Shown piece after piece: positions 1 through 8,369 of a stretch of 64,000 nucleotides of DNA; the first letter of the stretch is position 1, and the number at the start of each line of letters is the position of its first letter. The translations under genes were made by a program, and so were the position numbers. Where the stretch lies: positions 1 to 64,000 of the forward strand of contig NZ_QMIL01000001.1 of assembly GCF_003316875.1 (NCBI RefSeq), given 5' to 3'. The notes beneath the pieces were generated by a model. The model made no database searches and was not told where the DNA came from. It saw only the letters and a list, made by a program, of their open reading frames with translations. The stretch is from Aliidiomarina celeris. Lineage in GTDB: Bacteria > Pseudomonadota > Gammaproteobacteria > Enterobacterales > Alteromonadaceae.

Positions 1-77
1 AAATCGATTCCACAATAATGCTGATGAGTGCTATTGTAAAAGTTCATTGGGTCTTCTCCTTTTTGGTTTGGTCGCCT

Positions 78-106
78 CCCAGTTTAGCCAAGTTGGCTAA
101 ACTGGG
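78..106. repeat. perfect 13-bp hairpin
   Basis: Arms at 78-90 and 94-106 are exact reverse complements with a 3-base loop. No T-run follows on either strand, so an intrinsic terminator is unlikely. It lies just upstream of the first attC site and its role is unknown. Nothing coding is seen in bases 1-121. Confidence 0.6.
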
Positions 107-121
107 GAGAAGGCTCAATGA

Positions 122-246
122 GTATCAAGGCGTTTAAGACGGATTCACAACGCTTGGCATTTTGGGTTTGTAACAGGTTTAGTGTTTACGGCACAATGGT
201 TTAGGTTTGGTGGTCGCGTTGTTCACCACTCAACGCGGCGTTATAC
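122..246 (+). other. attC recombination site 1 (long, Vibrio-type)
   Basis: The site ends in core site GTTATAC (240-246). Its 5' part (about 130-160) and 3' part (about 212-240) are imperfectly inverted around matching CACAACGC / CAACGCG segments, as in long superintegron attC sites. The inverse core near 122-129 (GTATCAAG) is degenerate and looks like GTATAAC with bases lost. It belongs to a cassette whose body lies upstream of the window. Confidence 0.75.
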
Positions 247-278
247 GCTTTAGAGAAATAATTCAGGGGGAGAATTAA

Positions 279-1178
279 ATGCCAAGAGAAAAGAAGTTAG
301 AGTTAGGCGCAATCAATATTACGATGCATCCGCATTCACCAATCAAATATGTGGAACTATTCAAAGAGGTAAAAAACCTTCGCAACATTCAGCATATACA
401 TTCAGATAAATATGGAATGCTTACCTCGGTAAATTACCTTGATAAGAAAAAAGGTGAAACAAGCCCAATTACTGGTGATTTATATCGATTCACAAATATA
501 AAAGTCGATGGTCAATGGTTCAATATAGATACTTATGATAAAGCGGAGGAAGAAGAGTTGGGAGAGGTGAAAATACCTAAAAACTTAAAACCTAACTCAT
601 CTAGATTCAGTTACCTATTTTTTCCTGAAGACCATCTCCTATTCTATGAGTGTTACTACGATGGGAATAAATTAGGGCCTACTAATGCAACTAAACTAGT
701 TGATCGCCTGTTTAACCAACAGGAAATAAACGACAAATATGGAAAGATTGAAGTTACACATGTTCCATGTGTTGATGCATTATCCAAAGCATTGGGAATG
801 AAAAAACTAGAAAAGCTAGATTTACACATAACCAGGCCAAATCCTGATGACCAAAGCGATGCGGAGAGAAAGTTTCTTAAGAGAATGAATAAGCTCAAAG
901 TCGCTGAACAAAAGCAAGAATATAAGGCGATACCAGGGGAATCTATTGAATTAGATGAGGAGCTTAAAACCCTAACAAATATAGCTGCGAAAAACGGGGA
1001 GGTCTCAGCTAAAGGAAAGGATGAATTGTCAAAGCCTGTTTTTTATTCAACCTCAAAGCATCCTTGGATAGATAAGCTATATTATGACCCAAATGTTGAG
1101 TCGCCGTTCGATATGTTTGTTCTTAAAGCAATGGAAGTTAAAGATGAGATATTGTCATGGTTCAAGAGGCCGGGGTAA
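279..1178 (+). CDS. DUF4747-type protein, candidate RexA-like defence protein
   Basis: A 299-residue soluble protein, recognised from its pattern as a likely DUF4747 member: NITMHPHS near the N-terminus, WFNIDTYD about residue 80, a LKPN segment about residue 103, PNPDD near 187 and NGEVSAKG near 240. There is no signal peptide or membrane segment. The start at 279 has a strong Shine-Dalgarno (AGGGGGAGAA). The gene overlaps the next by 22 bases, so the two are probably translationally coupled. A cytoplasmic protein of about 300 residues followed by a small four-helix membrane protein recalls phage lambda RexA/RexB, and the C-terminal DEILSWFKR resembles the RexA end; this parallel is inference. 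It lies in an integron cassette. Confidence 0.72.
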   Translation: MPREKKLELGAINITMHPHSPIKYVELFKEVKNLRNIQHIHSDKYGMLTSVNYLDKKKGETSPITGDLYRFTNIKVDGQWFNIDTYDKAEEEELGEVKIPKNLKPNSSRFSYLFFPEDHLLFYECYYDGNKLGPTNATKLVDRLFNQQEINDKYGKIEVTHVPCVDALSKALGMKKLEKLDLHITRPNPDDQSDAERKFLKRMNKLKVAEQKQEYKAIPGESIELDEELKTLTNIAAKNGEVSAKGKDELSKPVFYSTSKHPWIDKLYYDPNVESPFDMFVLKAMEVKDEILSWFKRPG

Positions 1179-1699
1179 TAAGTAGGTACTGGAAATCCTA
1201 TGGAGGGTTCAAAGCTCTTTTTACCAGTGGGTATTTCTATGTATCAATAGTAATTACGATCTTTCTATTTCCTCACTGGCTAAATGGTGAGTGGTGGGAA
1301 ATTGTGCTTTCTATTATGCCTAACGTATTGGGTTTCTCTCTGGGTGGCTATGCGATGTTTTTAGCCATTGGTGATGAGAAGTTCAGGAAGATTATAAGCG
1401 GCCCTGAAGATGATGGTGAACCATCGCCATTTATGGAGGTTAGCTCCGCGTTCGTGCATTTCATAGTTCTGCAGATATTAGCTATTTTCATGGCCATATT
1501 TGCAGATGCCTATAACTTCCCTTTGTCTAAGGATTGCGTATTGGTAAAAGAGTATTACGAGTACATTCGTGGTCTGTCTATAGCGGGCGCATTTCTTGGT
1601 TATTTTGTTTTCATCTATGCACTTTCTTCCGCCCTGTCAGCGACGTTTGCGATTTTACGTGTATCATCGTGGTATGACCATTATTCAGGTAGAGAATAG
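1157..1699 (+). CDS. four-helix membrane protein paired with the DUF4747-type gene
   Basis: A 180-residue protein with four predicted membrane segments at about residues 24-41, 48-72, 97-117 and 140-165. The segment NVLGFSLGGYAMFLAIGDE is the most distinctive part and is typical of an uncharacterised membrane family. It starts with ATG at 1157 inside the end of the upstream gene, so both probably form one module. By analogy with RexB it could be a channel or membrane effector triggered by the partner; that role is not shown by the sequence. Its stop lies only 5 bases before the attC inverse core, as is normal for a cassette gene. Confidence 0.75.
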   Translation: MVQEAGVISRYWKSYGGFKALFTSGYFYVSIVITIFLFPHWLNGEWWEIVLSIMPNVLGFSLGGYAMFLAIGDEKFRKIISGPEDDGEPSPFMEVSSAFVHFIVLQILAIFMAIFADAYNFPLSKDCVLVKEYYEYIRGLSIAGAFLGYFVFIYALSSALSATFAILRVSSWYDHYSGRE

Positions 1700-1703
1700 T
1701 CGC

Positions 1704-1812
1704 GTATAACAATGGCGGTTGAGAGGGACATACCTCCGCGGCGGTTAATTGTGTGCTTCAATAGCACACAATTCCCACCATTACGGCATGCCCCTCACCG
1801 CTGGCGTTGGCC
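1704..1812 (+). other. attC site 2 (3' end of cassette A)
   Basis: Inverse core GTATAAC (1704-1710) and core GTTGGCC (1806-1812). The inner arms GGCGGTTGAGAGGGACAT and the reverse complement of the 1785-1805 region match well. The centre holds a perfect 10-base stem (1747-1756 with 1764-1773). The cassette that would begin at 1807 should end in GGCCAAC; none was seen by eye, so the array appears interrupted here. Confidence 0.85.
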
Positions 1813-1852
1813 TTCTAAGAACTCAAGTCCCAATAACTAAGAGGTTACGAAA

Positions 1853-2398
1853 ATGCTCATCAGATTATTAGCATTTTTTATGTTTACAGCGTTCTTACTC
1901 ACGCCGGTGGCGGTGAGTGCTGAGCCTGAGGATAACTCTGAGTTACAACGGTTGTTTGAAGCAGACCAGAATGCCCGACGCGATCCGAATATGAGCTGGG
2001 ATGAAATCGAAGCTTTAGATGAGAGCAATCGCTCGGAGGTGCTGTCGATGCTTGCGCGTGGGGAGATAAGAACTGGGCTCGATTATTTTCATGCTGCGGT
2101 GATTTTACAGCACGGTGAGCGTGTTGAAGAGATACGTTTGGCCCATTCTTTTGCGACAATCTCAAATCAGCTTGGGTATGAACGTGCAAAGTGGATGCAA
2201 GCCGCTTCATGGGATCGCTTATTAATGTACTTTGAGCAACCTCAGTGGTACGGCACGCAATTTACGGTAGATGATGAAGGTAAATGGCATTTGTATGAGG
2301 TTCAAGTGGGGGCTGTAACCGACGATCAGCGAGCTGAATGGCGGGTTCCTTCATTGTCTGAATCTAAAGCGCGCGCTAGTCAACGTAATCAGAACTGA
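1853..2398 (+). CDS. secreted protein resembling DUF6624
   Basis: A 181-residue protein with a signal peptide (hydrophobic to about residue 22, cleavage near VSA-EP). The mature part has DYFHAAVILQHGE, then WDRLLMYFEQPQWYGTQ, a pattern I associate with the DUF6624 family (QH and DR...QxYGTQ), whose function is unknown. It begins about 40 bases after attC site 2, so it could be a cassette gene, but no attC follows it. The family assignment is from pattern memory. Confidence 0.6.
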   Translation: MLIRLLAFFMFTAFLLTPVAVSAEPEDNSELQRLFEADQNARRDPNMSWDEIEALDESNRSEVLSMLARGEIRTGLDYFHAAVILQHGERVEEIRLAHSFATISNQLGYERAKWMQAASWDRLLMYFEQPQWYGTQFTVDDEGKWHLYEVQVGAVTDDQRAEWRVPSLSESKARASQRNQN

Positions 2399-2521
2399 AA
2401 CTAGCATCAATCAATGTCACAGCTCATTCTTTTTTGTTGACGATAGTGGTGCTGTTACCATCGTGCCTATCGACTAGCAACAACCTCAATCCAATGCTAT
2501 AACTAGAATTACTTAAAATCC

Positions 2522-2551
2522 TGTCAGGAATATGGCGTCATTTTCCTGACA
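2522..2551. promoter_or_regulatory. inverted repeat upstream of the DUF6088-like gene, candidate operator
   Basis: TGTCAGGAA (2522-2530) and TTCCTGACA (2543-2551) form a perfect 9-base inverted repeat with a 12-base spacer, ending 17 bases before the GTG start at 2569. AbiEi-type antitoxins are known to repress their own operon by binding inverted repeats at the promoter, which makes this an obvious candidate site. Confidence 0.5.
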
Positions 2552-2568
2552 ATTTCAAGGTTAAGCAT

Positions 2569-3180
2569 GTGTCAGAAAGTATTGAAAATAAAGTAATTTC
2601 CCGCATTTATGCTAAAGGTAGGGGCTGGTCGTTTTCTCGAATCGACTTTTCGGATCTTGGTAGCGCTGATTCGATCGATCAAGCCTTGAGCCGATTAGCA
2701 AGATCGGGGCGAATTCGCAGAGTTCTTCGCGGGCTTTATGATTTTCCTAAATACAGCACTTTTCTGAAGCAAGAGCTTTCGCCCGAGCTGGATCAAGTAG
2801 CCATGGCGCTTGCTCGAAAGTTTGGGTGGACCATTCAAGTCTCTGAAAATACGGCTTTGAACTTATTGGGTTTATCGACACAGGTGCCGACCCGGTTTGT
2901 TTACCATTCCGATGGGCGCTCAACCCGCTACGTGATCGGGAATCAAACATTAGAGTTTGTGAAAAGCACGCTGAAGGATACTGGGCTAAAATACGATAAA
3001 AGTGCCCAGTTAGTGCAAGCAGTGAAAGGGCTTGGTCAAGGTGAGTTAAGTGATGATGAGCGCAGGTTACTTCGGGAGCAATTTAGCGACCAAGAACGTA
3101 AACGTATTTTGAAAGATACTCGCTACGTAACGAGTTGGGTGTACGACGAAATTAAACGGATATTAAAGGTAGTGCAGTAG
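2569..3180 (+). CDS. AbiEi/DUF6088-like antitoxin (first copy)
   Basis: A 203-residue protein with an N-terminal winged-helix segment (residues about 5-62: FSRIDFSDLG, IDQALSRLARSGRIRRVLRGLYDFPKY) followed by an AbiEi-type C-terminal domain. I recognise it as DUF6088-like, a family related to type IV antitoxins of AbiE systems. It starts with GTG, preceded by AAGG at 2557-2560. A candidate operator lies just upstream. A 164-base gap with a perfect 14-base palindrome separates it from a second, shorter paralogue. It either regulates the locus or is an older antitoxin copy. Confidence 0.7.
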   Translation: MSESIENKVISRIYAKGRGWSFSRIDFSDLGSADSIDQALSRLARSGRIRRVLRGLYDFPKYSTFLKQELSPELDQVAMALARKFGWTIQVSENTALNLLGLSTQVPTRFVYHSDGRSTRYVIGNQTLEFVKSTLKDTGLKYDKSAQLVQAVKGLGQGELSDDERRLLREQFSDQERKRILKDTRYVTSWVYDEIKRILKVVQ

Positions 3181-3194
3181 CTAGTGCAATCGAA

Positions 3195-3208
3195 AACCTG
3201 ATCAGGTT
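3195..3208. repeat. perfect 14-bp palindrome between the two AbiEi-like genes
   Basis: AACCTGATCAGGTT reads the same on both strands. It is in the gap before the second antitoxin-like gene and could be a second regulatory site. Two similar strings (TATCGTATATGG near 3248 and TGTCGTATATTTGG near 3335) also lie in this gap. Confidence 0.4.
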
Positions 3209-3344
3209 ACAGCAACATATTTTGACTATCCGTGGTCTTTCGAGATGTTTATCGTATATGGTTTGGCCATTCTTATCGAATGATTATTATTCATTGATAT
3301 AAAAGGTCTTTATAAATTGAATTCCTATCTCGAATGTCGTATAT

Positions 3345-3797
3345 TTGGAGTCATCTTGTGTCGTAAATTTGTGGATTTTTGCTGTGTCTCTAAATTCGTT
3401 GAAAAGTAGAGTGAAATACCGGATTAGCCGGAGTAAAGACACTGTGTTTACTCCGAAGGATTTCTTTGATCTCTCTGATCGCGATCAAGTGGGTCGCGTT
3501 TTACGCCAGCTTGTAGAAGATGAATGTTTGATCAAATTTGGCCAGGGGCTCTACGCTAAAGCTAAGCGCTCATCATTAACGGGCAAATTGATACCGGTTA
3601 AGCCGTTACCTGAACTTGCCGTTGAAGCACTTCGTGATAAATTGAAAGTGAAGGTGGTACCTGCCAGTGATTTGGAACGCTATAACAGTAGACAAAGCAC
3701 GCAAGTACCGACCGGACGAGTGATCGCTGTTAAAGGTCGTGTGTCTCGTAAAATGGCGTATGACGGTAAGTCGATAAAATATCAATATGTATCTTAA
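3345..3797 (+). CDS. AbiEi/DUF6088-like antitoxin (second copy)
   Basis: A protein of up to 150 residues with the same fold pattern as the upstream gene: a winged helix (VFTPKDFFDL, VGRVLRQLVEDECLIKFGQGLYAK) and the shared STQVPTG motif. It overlaps the AbiEii-like toxin gene by 11 bases, so it is the likely cognate antitoxin. The start is unclear: the open frame begins at TTG 3345, and GTG 3384 (giving VSLNSLKSRVKY) is an alternative; neither has a good ribosome binding site. It is shorter than usual AbiEi proteins at the C-terminus. Confidence 0.65.
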   Translation: MESSCVVNLWIFAVSLNSLKSRVKYRISRSKDTVFTPKDFFDLSDRDQVGRVLRQLVEDECLIKFGQGLYAKAKRSSLTGKLIPVKPLPELAVEALRDKLKVKVVPASDLERYNSRQSTQVPTGRVIAVKGRVSRKMAYDGKSIKYQYVS

Positions 3798-4701
3798 GCC
3801 GGAAATTATTGATGAAATCGCAGCTGAGTTGGCGATTGACCCTGCTTTCGTTGAAAAGGACTGGTATTCAGTACAAGTTTTAAAAGCGATTGCTGAACAC
3901 CAAAGTGATTCGATTGAAACTATATTTGCTGGGGGAACAAGTCTTTCAAAAGGATACGGTTTGATTCAACGCTTCTCCGAGGATTTAGACTTCCGTTGTC
4001 GTTACCGAGTTAAAAGTTCAGGTAATCAAAATAAAAAAGCCCGTAGCGTTTATCGCTCAAGCGTACTCGAATGTATTCAAACCATCGACCACATTGGATT
4101 GGATGATACAAAAGTAGCTCAAGCGAGTAACTATATTAAGTTTCCATTAAGCTATCCAAAGCAGTACAGTCCTCACTCCTCGTTACGCCGTGATTTAGAA
4201 ATTGAATTCAGCTTTACTCAACCACAACTCGAACCTCAACGCATGCCAATTCAGTCGATGGTTGCTAAATATACAGAAGCCACGCCGGAAACGAGCATCT
4301 TGTGTTTATCTCCAATTGAAACTGCTGCTGATAAGCTTAGTGCGTTGACATGGCGAATATTAAGGCGAAATCGTAACCACGAAAATGATGATCCGGCCAT
4401 GGTTCGGCATTTGCACGATCTTTCTGCTTTAACGCCTATCTTTAAAGAAGAGCAAAGTTTATTTATTCAAACTGCTATAGACTCGTTCAACATCGACCAA
4501 CAAAGCGGTAGGCGCGATACCAATGCTGAGTTTTATCCATCTCTAAAATCTGCGGTGGAACAGCTAAAGAGAGATGAGCTGTATGAAAAAGAATATCAAC
4601 AGTTCGTCGATGCGATGTCTTATGCTGACGACGAAGACACGATTACTTTCGAACATGCAATTGCAAACTTTGAGTCAATGATTTCGCTATTCGATGTTTA
4701 A
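3787..4701 (+). CDS. AbiEii/AbiGii-family nucleotidyltransferase toxin
   Basis: A 304-residue protein of the AbiEii type: FVEKDWY at 21-27, the nucleotidyltransferase motif FAGGTSLSK (47-55) and SEDLDFR with the metal-binding Asp pair at 66 and 68, then SPIETAADKLSALTWR in the second half. Members of this family are toxins of type IV toxin-antitoxin systems that give abortive infection on phage attack; their AbiEi partner opposes toxicity and represses transcription. The 11-base overlap with the preceding gene supports co-translation. All key residues are present, so it looks intact. Confidence 0.85.
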   Translation: MYLKPEIIDEIAAELAIDPAFVEKDWYSVQVLKAIAEHQSDSIETIFAGGTSLSKGYGLIQRFSEDLDFRCRYRVKSSGNQNKKARSVYRSSVLECIQTIDHIGLDDTKVAQASNYIKFPLSYPKQYSPHSSLRRDLEIEFSFTQPQLEPQRMPIQSMVAKYTEATPETSILCLSPIETAADKLSALTWRILRRNRNHENDDPAMVRHLHDLSALTPIFKEEQSLFIQTAIDSFNIDQQSGRRDTNAEFYPSLKSAVEQLKRDELYEKEYQQFVDAMSYADDEDTITFEHAIANFESMISLFDV

Positions 4702-4793
4702 TTTCAAATATGAACGTCCTAGCCTCCGAAGATATTTTACCCAGCTCAGCAAATAAGCTAAATTAAACCAATTGAATTTAAAGGATTAACGGA

Positions 4794-7700
4794 ATGACCG
4801 AAGATCAGTTGGAACAGCAATGTTTGGCTTGGTTTGCCGAAGGAGGTTGGGAAATAGCGCATGGGCCGGATATCGCCCACGACGGCCCGACACCCGAGCG
4901 TACCGACTATAAACAAGTGTTGTTGCTTTCTGATCTTGAAGCGGCGCTTGCTCGCATTAATCCTCATTTGCCGGAAAGTGCGCTTGAACAGGTGGTTGCT
5001 CTAGTGGCGAAGCCTGAAAGTTTAGATCCGGTCGTTAGTAACCGTGCGTTTCATCGTTTGTTATTGGAAGGCGTGCCGGTTGAATATAAGCGCGACGAGA
5101 AAGTGGTTCACGATCGCGCATTTCTTATCGACTTTAATAACATCGTTGCGAATAGATTCCGCGCTATTAATCAATTTACCATTGAAGGGACAAAGCGGCC
5201 TCGACGCCCTGATGTGATTTGTTTTGTCAATGGCTTACCCATTGCGCTACTGGAACTGAAAAGCCCAAATAGCGAGAATGTGAGCATTTGGGACGCGTTT
5301 CATCAAATCCAAACCTATAAAGACGAAATTCCTGATCTGTTTGCCTATAACGAAGCCTTAGTTATTAGCGAAGGGTTTAATGCGCGGGTGGGCTCCCTCA
5401 CAGCCAATCAAGAACGTTTTATGCCCTGGCGTACGGTAAAACATGAAGACGACCGACCGTTCTTCGAGTGGCAATTAGAAACCATGGTGCGTGGTTTTTT
5501 TGATCGCGAATTGCTGCTCGATTACATTCGCTTTTTCGTGATTTTTGAATCCGATTCAGGCCGCTTAATTAAGAAAATCGCTGGTTATCACCAGTTCCAT
5601 GCGGTTCGTGAAGCTGTGCGCGCCACGGTAATCGCGGCTCGCGGTGACGACCTCACCCTGGAAGACAAACGCGCAACCTATGCTGATAAAGTAAAACCGG
5701 GAAGTAAAAAAGCAGGGGTGGTGTGGCACACGCAAGGCTCGGGGAAGAGTATTTCCATGTGTTGTTATGCGGGTAAATTGCTGCAACAACCCGAAATGAA
5801 CAACCCCACGCTTATTGTGGTGACAGATCGAAACGATCTCGACGGCCAGTTATATGGCACCTTTACTGCGGCGAAAGAGTTATTAAAACAAGAGCCTGCG
5901 CAAGCGTTAGACCGAGACACCTTGCGAAAATTACTGGCCGAGCGCGAGTCGGGCGGCATTATTTTTACGACGGTACAAAAGTTTGCCCTGCTCGAAAACG
6001 AGCAGGGACACCCCATTCTGAATGATCGCCATAACATTGTGGTCATTTCTGACGAGGCGCACCGAAGCCAATACGGTTTAACCGCCACGTTGAAAAAAGA
6101 CGGTACTTACAAATTCGGTTACGCTAAACATATGCGCGACGCCTTACCGAATGCCTCTTTTATTGGCTTTACCGGAACGCCTATTGCCAGTGAAGACAAA
6201 GACACGCGCGCAGTGTTTGGCGACTATGTGTCGATTTACGATATTAAAGACGCCATTGATGATGGCGCGACCGTTCCCATTTACTACGAATCGCGCTTGG
6301 CGAAGCTTGATATTAACCGCGAGCTTATTGAAGAGCTTTCTGATCAAGTCGACGAAGTGGTTGAAGACGAAGAAGATATTAGCCAGCGCGAAAAAACTAA
6401 AGGCGAATGGAGCCGACTCGAAAAACTGGTGGGGGCAGGGCCTCGGCTCAAGCAAGTGGCAGAAGACTTGATTGCCCACTTTGAAACTCGCCAAGAAACT
6501 CTTGAAGGCAAAGCAATGATTGTGGCTATGAGTCGCGAGATTTGCGCGCACTTGTATAACGAGATTGTTGCAATACGACCAGAATGGCACGACCCAGACC
6601 CGGAGAAAGGGGCGATTAAGATTGTCATGACGGGCTCTGCGTCAGATAAGTCGCTGTTACAGCCTCATATTTACAGCAAGCAGGTAAAACAGCGCTTAGA
6701 AAAGCGCTTTAAAGACGTGAATGATCCGCTAAAACTCGTGATTGTTCGTGATATGTGGCTAACAGGCTTCGATGCGCCTGCGTGTCATACCATGTATATC
6801 GACAAGCCGATGAAAGGGCACAACCTGATGCAGGCTATTGCGCGGGTGAACCGTGTGTTTAAAGACAAGCCTGGCGGATTAGTGGTGGACTACATTGGGA
6901 TTGCCAACGAACTTAAACAAGCGCTGAAAACCTACTCCGACGCAAAGGGACGTGGCGAACCGACACATAGCTCTGAAGAAGCCTATGCCATTTTCCTTGA
7001 AAAGCTCGACGTGATTCACGGCATGTTGGCTAAAACGCCAGACTATCCCGGTATCGATTTCCGTGGCTTCGCGGAAAACCCGATGCCGTTGGTGATGCCA
7101 ATAGCAAACTACGTCGTGCGTTTGCCCGACGGCAAGAAACGATTCCTGAATGCGGTGTTGGCAATGAGTAAAGCGTTTAGCTTATGCTCTACGCTTGATG
7201 AAGCAAAACCGTACAAGAAAGAAGCCGCGTTTTGGACCATGGTGAAGTCGGCTATTAGTGAACACACTGTGGTCGACAGAAAGCTGCGCGAGGAAAATAA
7301 GAATAGCGCCTTAAAGCAGATTCTGGATAACGCAATTTTGGCAGAGGGTGTTGCTGACGTCTTCGCGCTGTGTGGCCTCGATAAGCCCGATATTAGTTTG
7401 CTTTCCGACGAGTTTTTAGAAGACGTACGGCAAATGCCTTATAAGAACTTCGCGGTAGAACTTCTCGAAAAGCTGCTGCAAGACAACATTAAAGCCAAAA
7501 CACGCAATAACGTGGTGCAGGAAAAGAAGTACTCAGAACGTCTTCAAGAAACGCTGCGCAAGTACAACAACCGCGGCATTGAAACCGCACAGGTGATTGA
7601 AGAATTGATCGCGATGGCGAAACAGTTTCAAGAAGAACTTGCCCGTGATGAAGCCCTAGGGCTCAACCCAGACGAAGTTGCTTTTTACGATGCACTCGCC

Positions 7701-7946
7701 AATAACGAAAGCGCAGTGCGTGAGTTGGGCGACGACATTTTAAAAGCCATTGCTGTAGAGCTGACTCAGCGACTTCGCGCCTCCACCACCGTCGACTGGC
7801 AGGTACGCGAAAGTGTGCGCGCGCAATTACGTATTCTTGTCCGCCGCACCTTACAAAAATATAAGTACCCACCGGACAAAACACCCGCGGCCGTTGAACT
7901 GGTTATGCAGCAAGCGGAAGCGCTTTCGAATGCGTGGACTGGTTAG
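4794..7946 (+). CDS. hsdR: type I restriction enzyme R subunit (HsdR), orphan
   Basis: A 1050-residue HsdR: an N-terminal PD-(D/E)xK nuclease (Asp140, then ELK with Glu154 and Lys156 in PIALLELKSP), a helicase Walker A (TQGSGKS, about residue 310), DEAH box (about 420) and FIGFTGTP motif, then a C-terminal coupling region. It translocates DNA and cleaves it as part of an R2M2S complex. No methylase (HsdM) or specificity (HsdS) gene lies nearby, so it must pair with subunits elsewhere or be inactive. The start at 4794 follows AAGGATTAACGGA. Length and motifs are intact. Confidence 0.92.
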   Translation: MTEDQLEQQCLAWFAEGGWEIAHGPDIAHDGPTPERTDYKQVLLLSDLEAALARINPHLPESALEQVVALVAKPESLDPVVSNRAFHRLLLEGVPVEYKRDEKVVHDRAFLIDFNNIVANRFRAINQFTIEGTKRPRRPDVICFVNGLPIALLELKSPNSENVSIWDAFHQIQTYKDEIPDLFAYNEALVISEGFNARVGSLTANQERFMPWRTVKHEDDRPFFEWQLETMVRGFFDRELLLDYIRFFVIFESDSGRLIKKIAGYHQFHAVREAVRATVIAARGDDLTLEDKRATYADKVKPGSKKAGVVWHTQGSGKSISMCCYAGKLLQQPEMNNPTLIVVTDRNDLDGQLYGTFTAAKELLKQEPAQALDRDTLRKLLAERESGGIIFTTVQKFALLENEQGHPILNDRHNIVVISDEAHRSQYGLTATLKKDGTYKFGYAKHMRDALPNASFIGFTGTPIASEDKDTRAVFGDYVSIYDIKDAIDDGATVPIYYESRLAKLDINRELIEELSDQVDEVVEDEEDISQREKTKGEWSRLEKLVGAGPRLKQVAEDLIAHFETRQETLEGKAMIVAMSREICAHLYNEIVAIRPEWHDPDPEKGAIKIVMTGSASDKSLLQPHIYSKQVKQRLEKRFKDVNDPLKLVIVRDMWLTGFDAPACHTMYIDKPMKGHNLMQAIARVNRVFKDKPGGLVVDYIGIANELKQALKTYSDAKGRGEPTHSSEEAYAIFLEKLDVIHGMLAKTPDYPGIDFRGFAENPMPLVMPIANYVVRLPDGKKRFLNAVLAMSKAFSLCSTLDEAKPYKKEAAFWTMVKSAISEHTVVDRKLREENKNSALKQILDNAILAEGVADVFALCGLDKPDISLLSDEFLEDVRQMPYKNFAVELLEKLLQDNIKAKTRNNVVQEKKYSERLQETLRKYNNRGIETAQVIEELIAMAKQFQEELARDEALGLNPDEVAFYDALANNESAVRELGDDILKAIAVELTQRLRASTTVDWQVRESVRAQLRILVRRTLQKYKYPPDKTPAAVELVMQQAEALSNAWTG

Positions 7947-8278
7947 GTTTTATTGTTAGGCTCAGAGTCGATAAAGCGGACTTTTTGATGAGTTTCCATA
8001 TCGCGTTTCAATGCAAGAAGTACCGGGGCTCTGTCGGGGCCGGCGAGATACGCGATTTTCGTGGTGCCACAGTCGGGCGCTCAGATCGCGGTTTGTTCAT
8101 CACCACCGGCACCTTCACCAAAGGCGCAATCGAGGAAGCCAACCGTGACGGTGTGCCGCCGATTGATCTTATCGATGGTGAGCAATTAGCCGATAAGCTG
8201 AAAGAGTTGGAGCTTGGTGTTAAAACTGAGTTGGTAGAGAAAGTTACATTGAAACCAGAGTGGTTTTTGTCCTTATAG
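7934..8278 (+). pseudogene. Mrr-type restriction nuclease, 3' fragment
   Basis: The frame encodes the C-terminal part of an Mrr-family restriction endonuclease: FQCKKYRGSVGAGEIRDFRGA (the Q-x-K active-site half), GLFITTGTFTKGAIEEANRDG and PIDLIDGEQLADKLKELELG. The upstream half, which would hold the DNA-binding winged helix and the catalytic Asp (DGGxD type), is absent; the sequence runs straight into the end of hsdR. The open frame begins with GTG overlapping hsdR by 13 bases, and ATG 7988 is the only other start, without a binding site. A deletion joining hsdR to the mrr remainder is the simplest reading. Confidence 0.75.
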
Positions 8279-8369
8279 CAGGGGAAAGGTCAGTAGCAGA
8301 AGCACAAACACAAATCGAGTACGCGGCTAATAAACCGTTTGGGAATGTTGGCTGGGAGGACTGCAAAGA

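Larger units (their letters stand above)
241..1806 (+). mobile_element. integron gene cassette A (two genes)
   Basis: The cassette starts in core site GTTATAC (240-246) and its own attC starts with GTATAAC (1704-1710), the exact reverse complement, as expected for one cassette. It carries two overlapping genes on the plus strand, which is unusual because most cassettes carry one. Its base composition is visibly richer in A and T than the chromosome to the right. Confidence 0.85.

Noticed and set aside
78-106. Hairpin considered as a rho-independent terminator
   Set aside because: No T-run follows on either strand.
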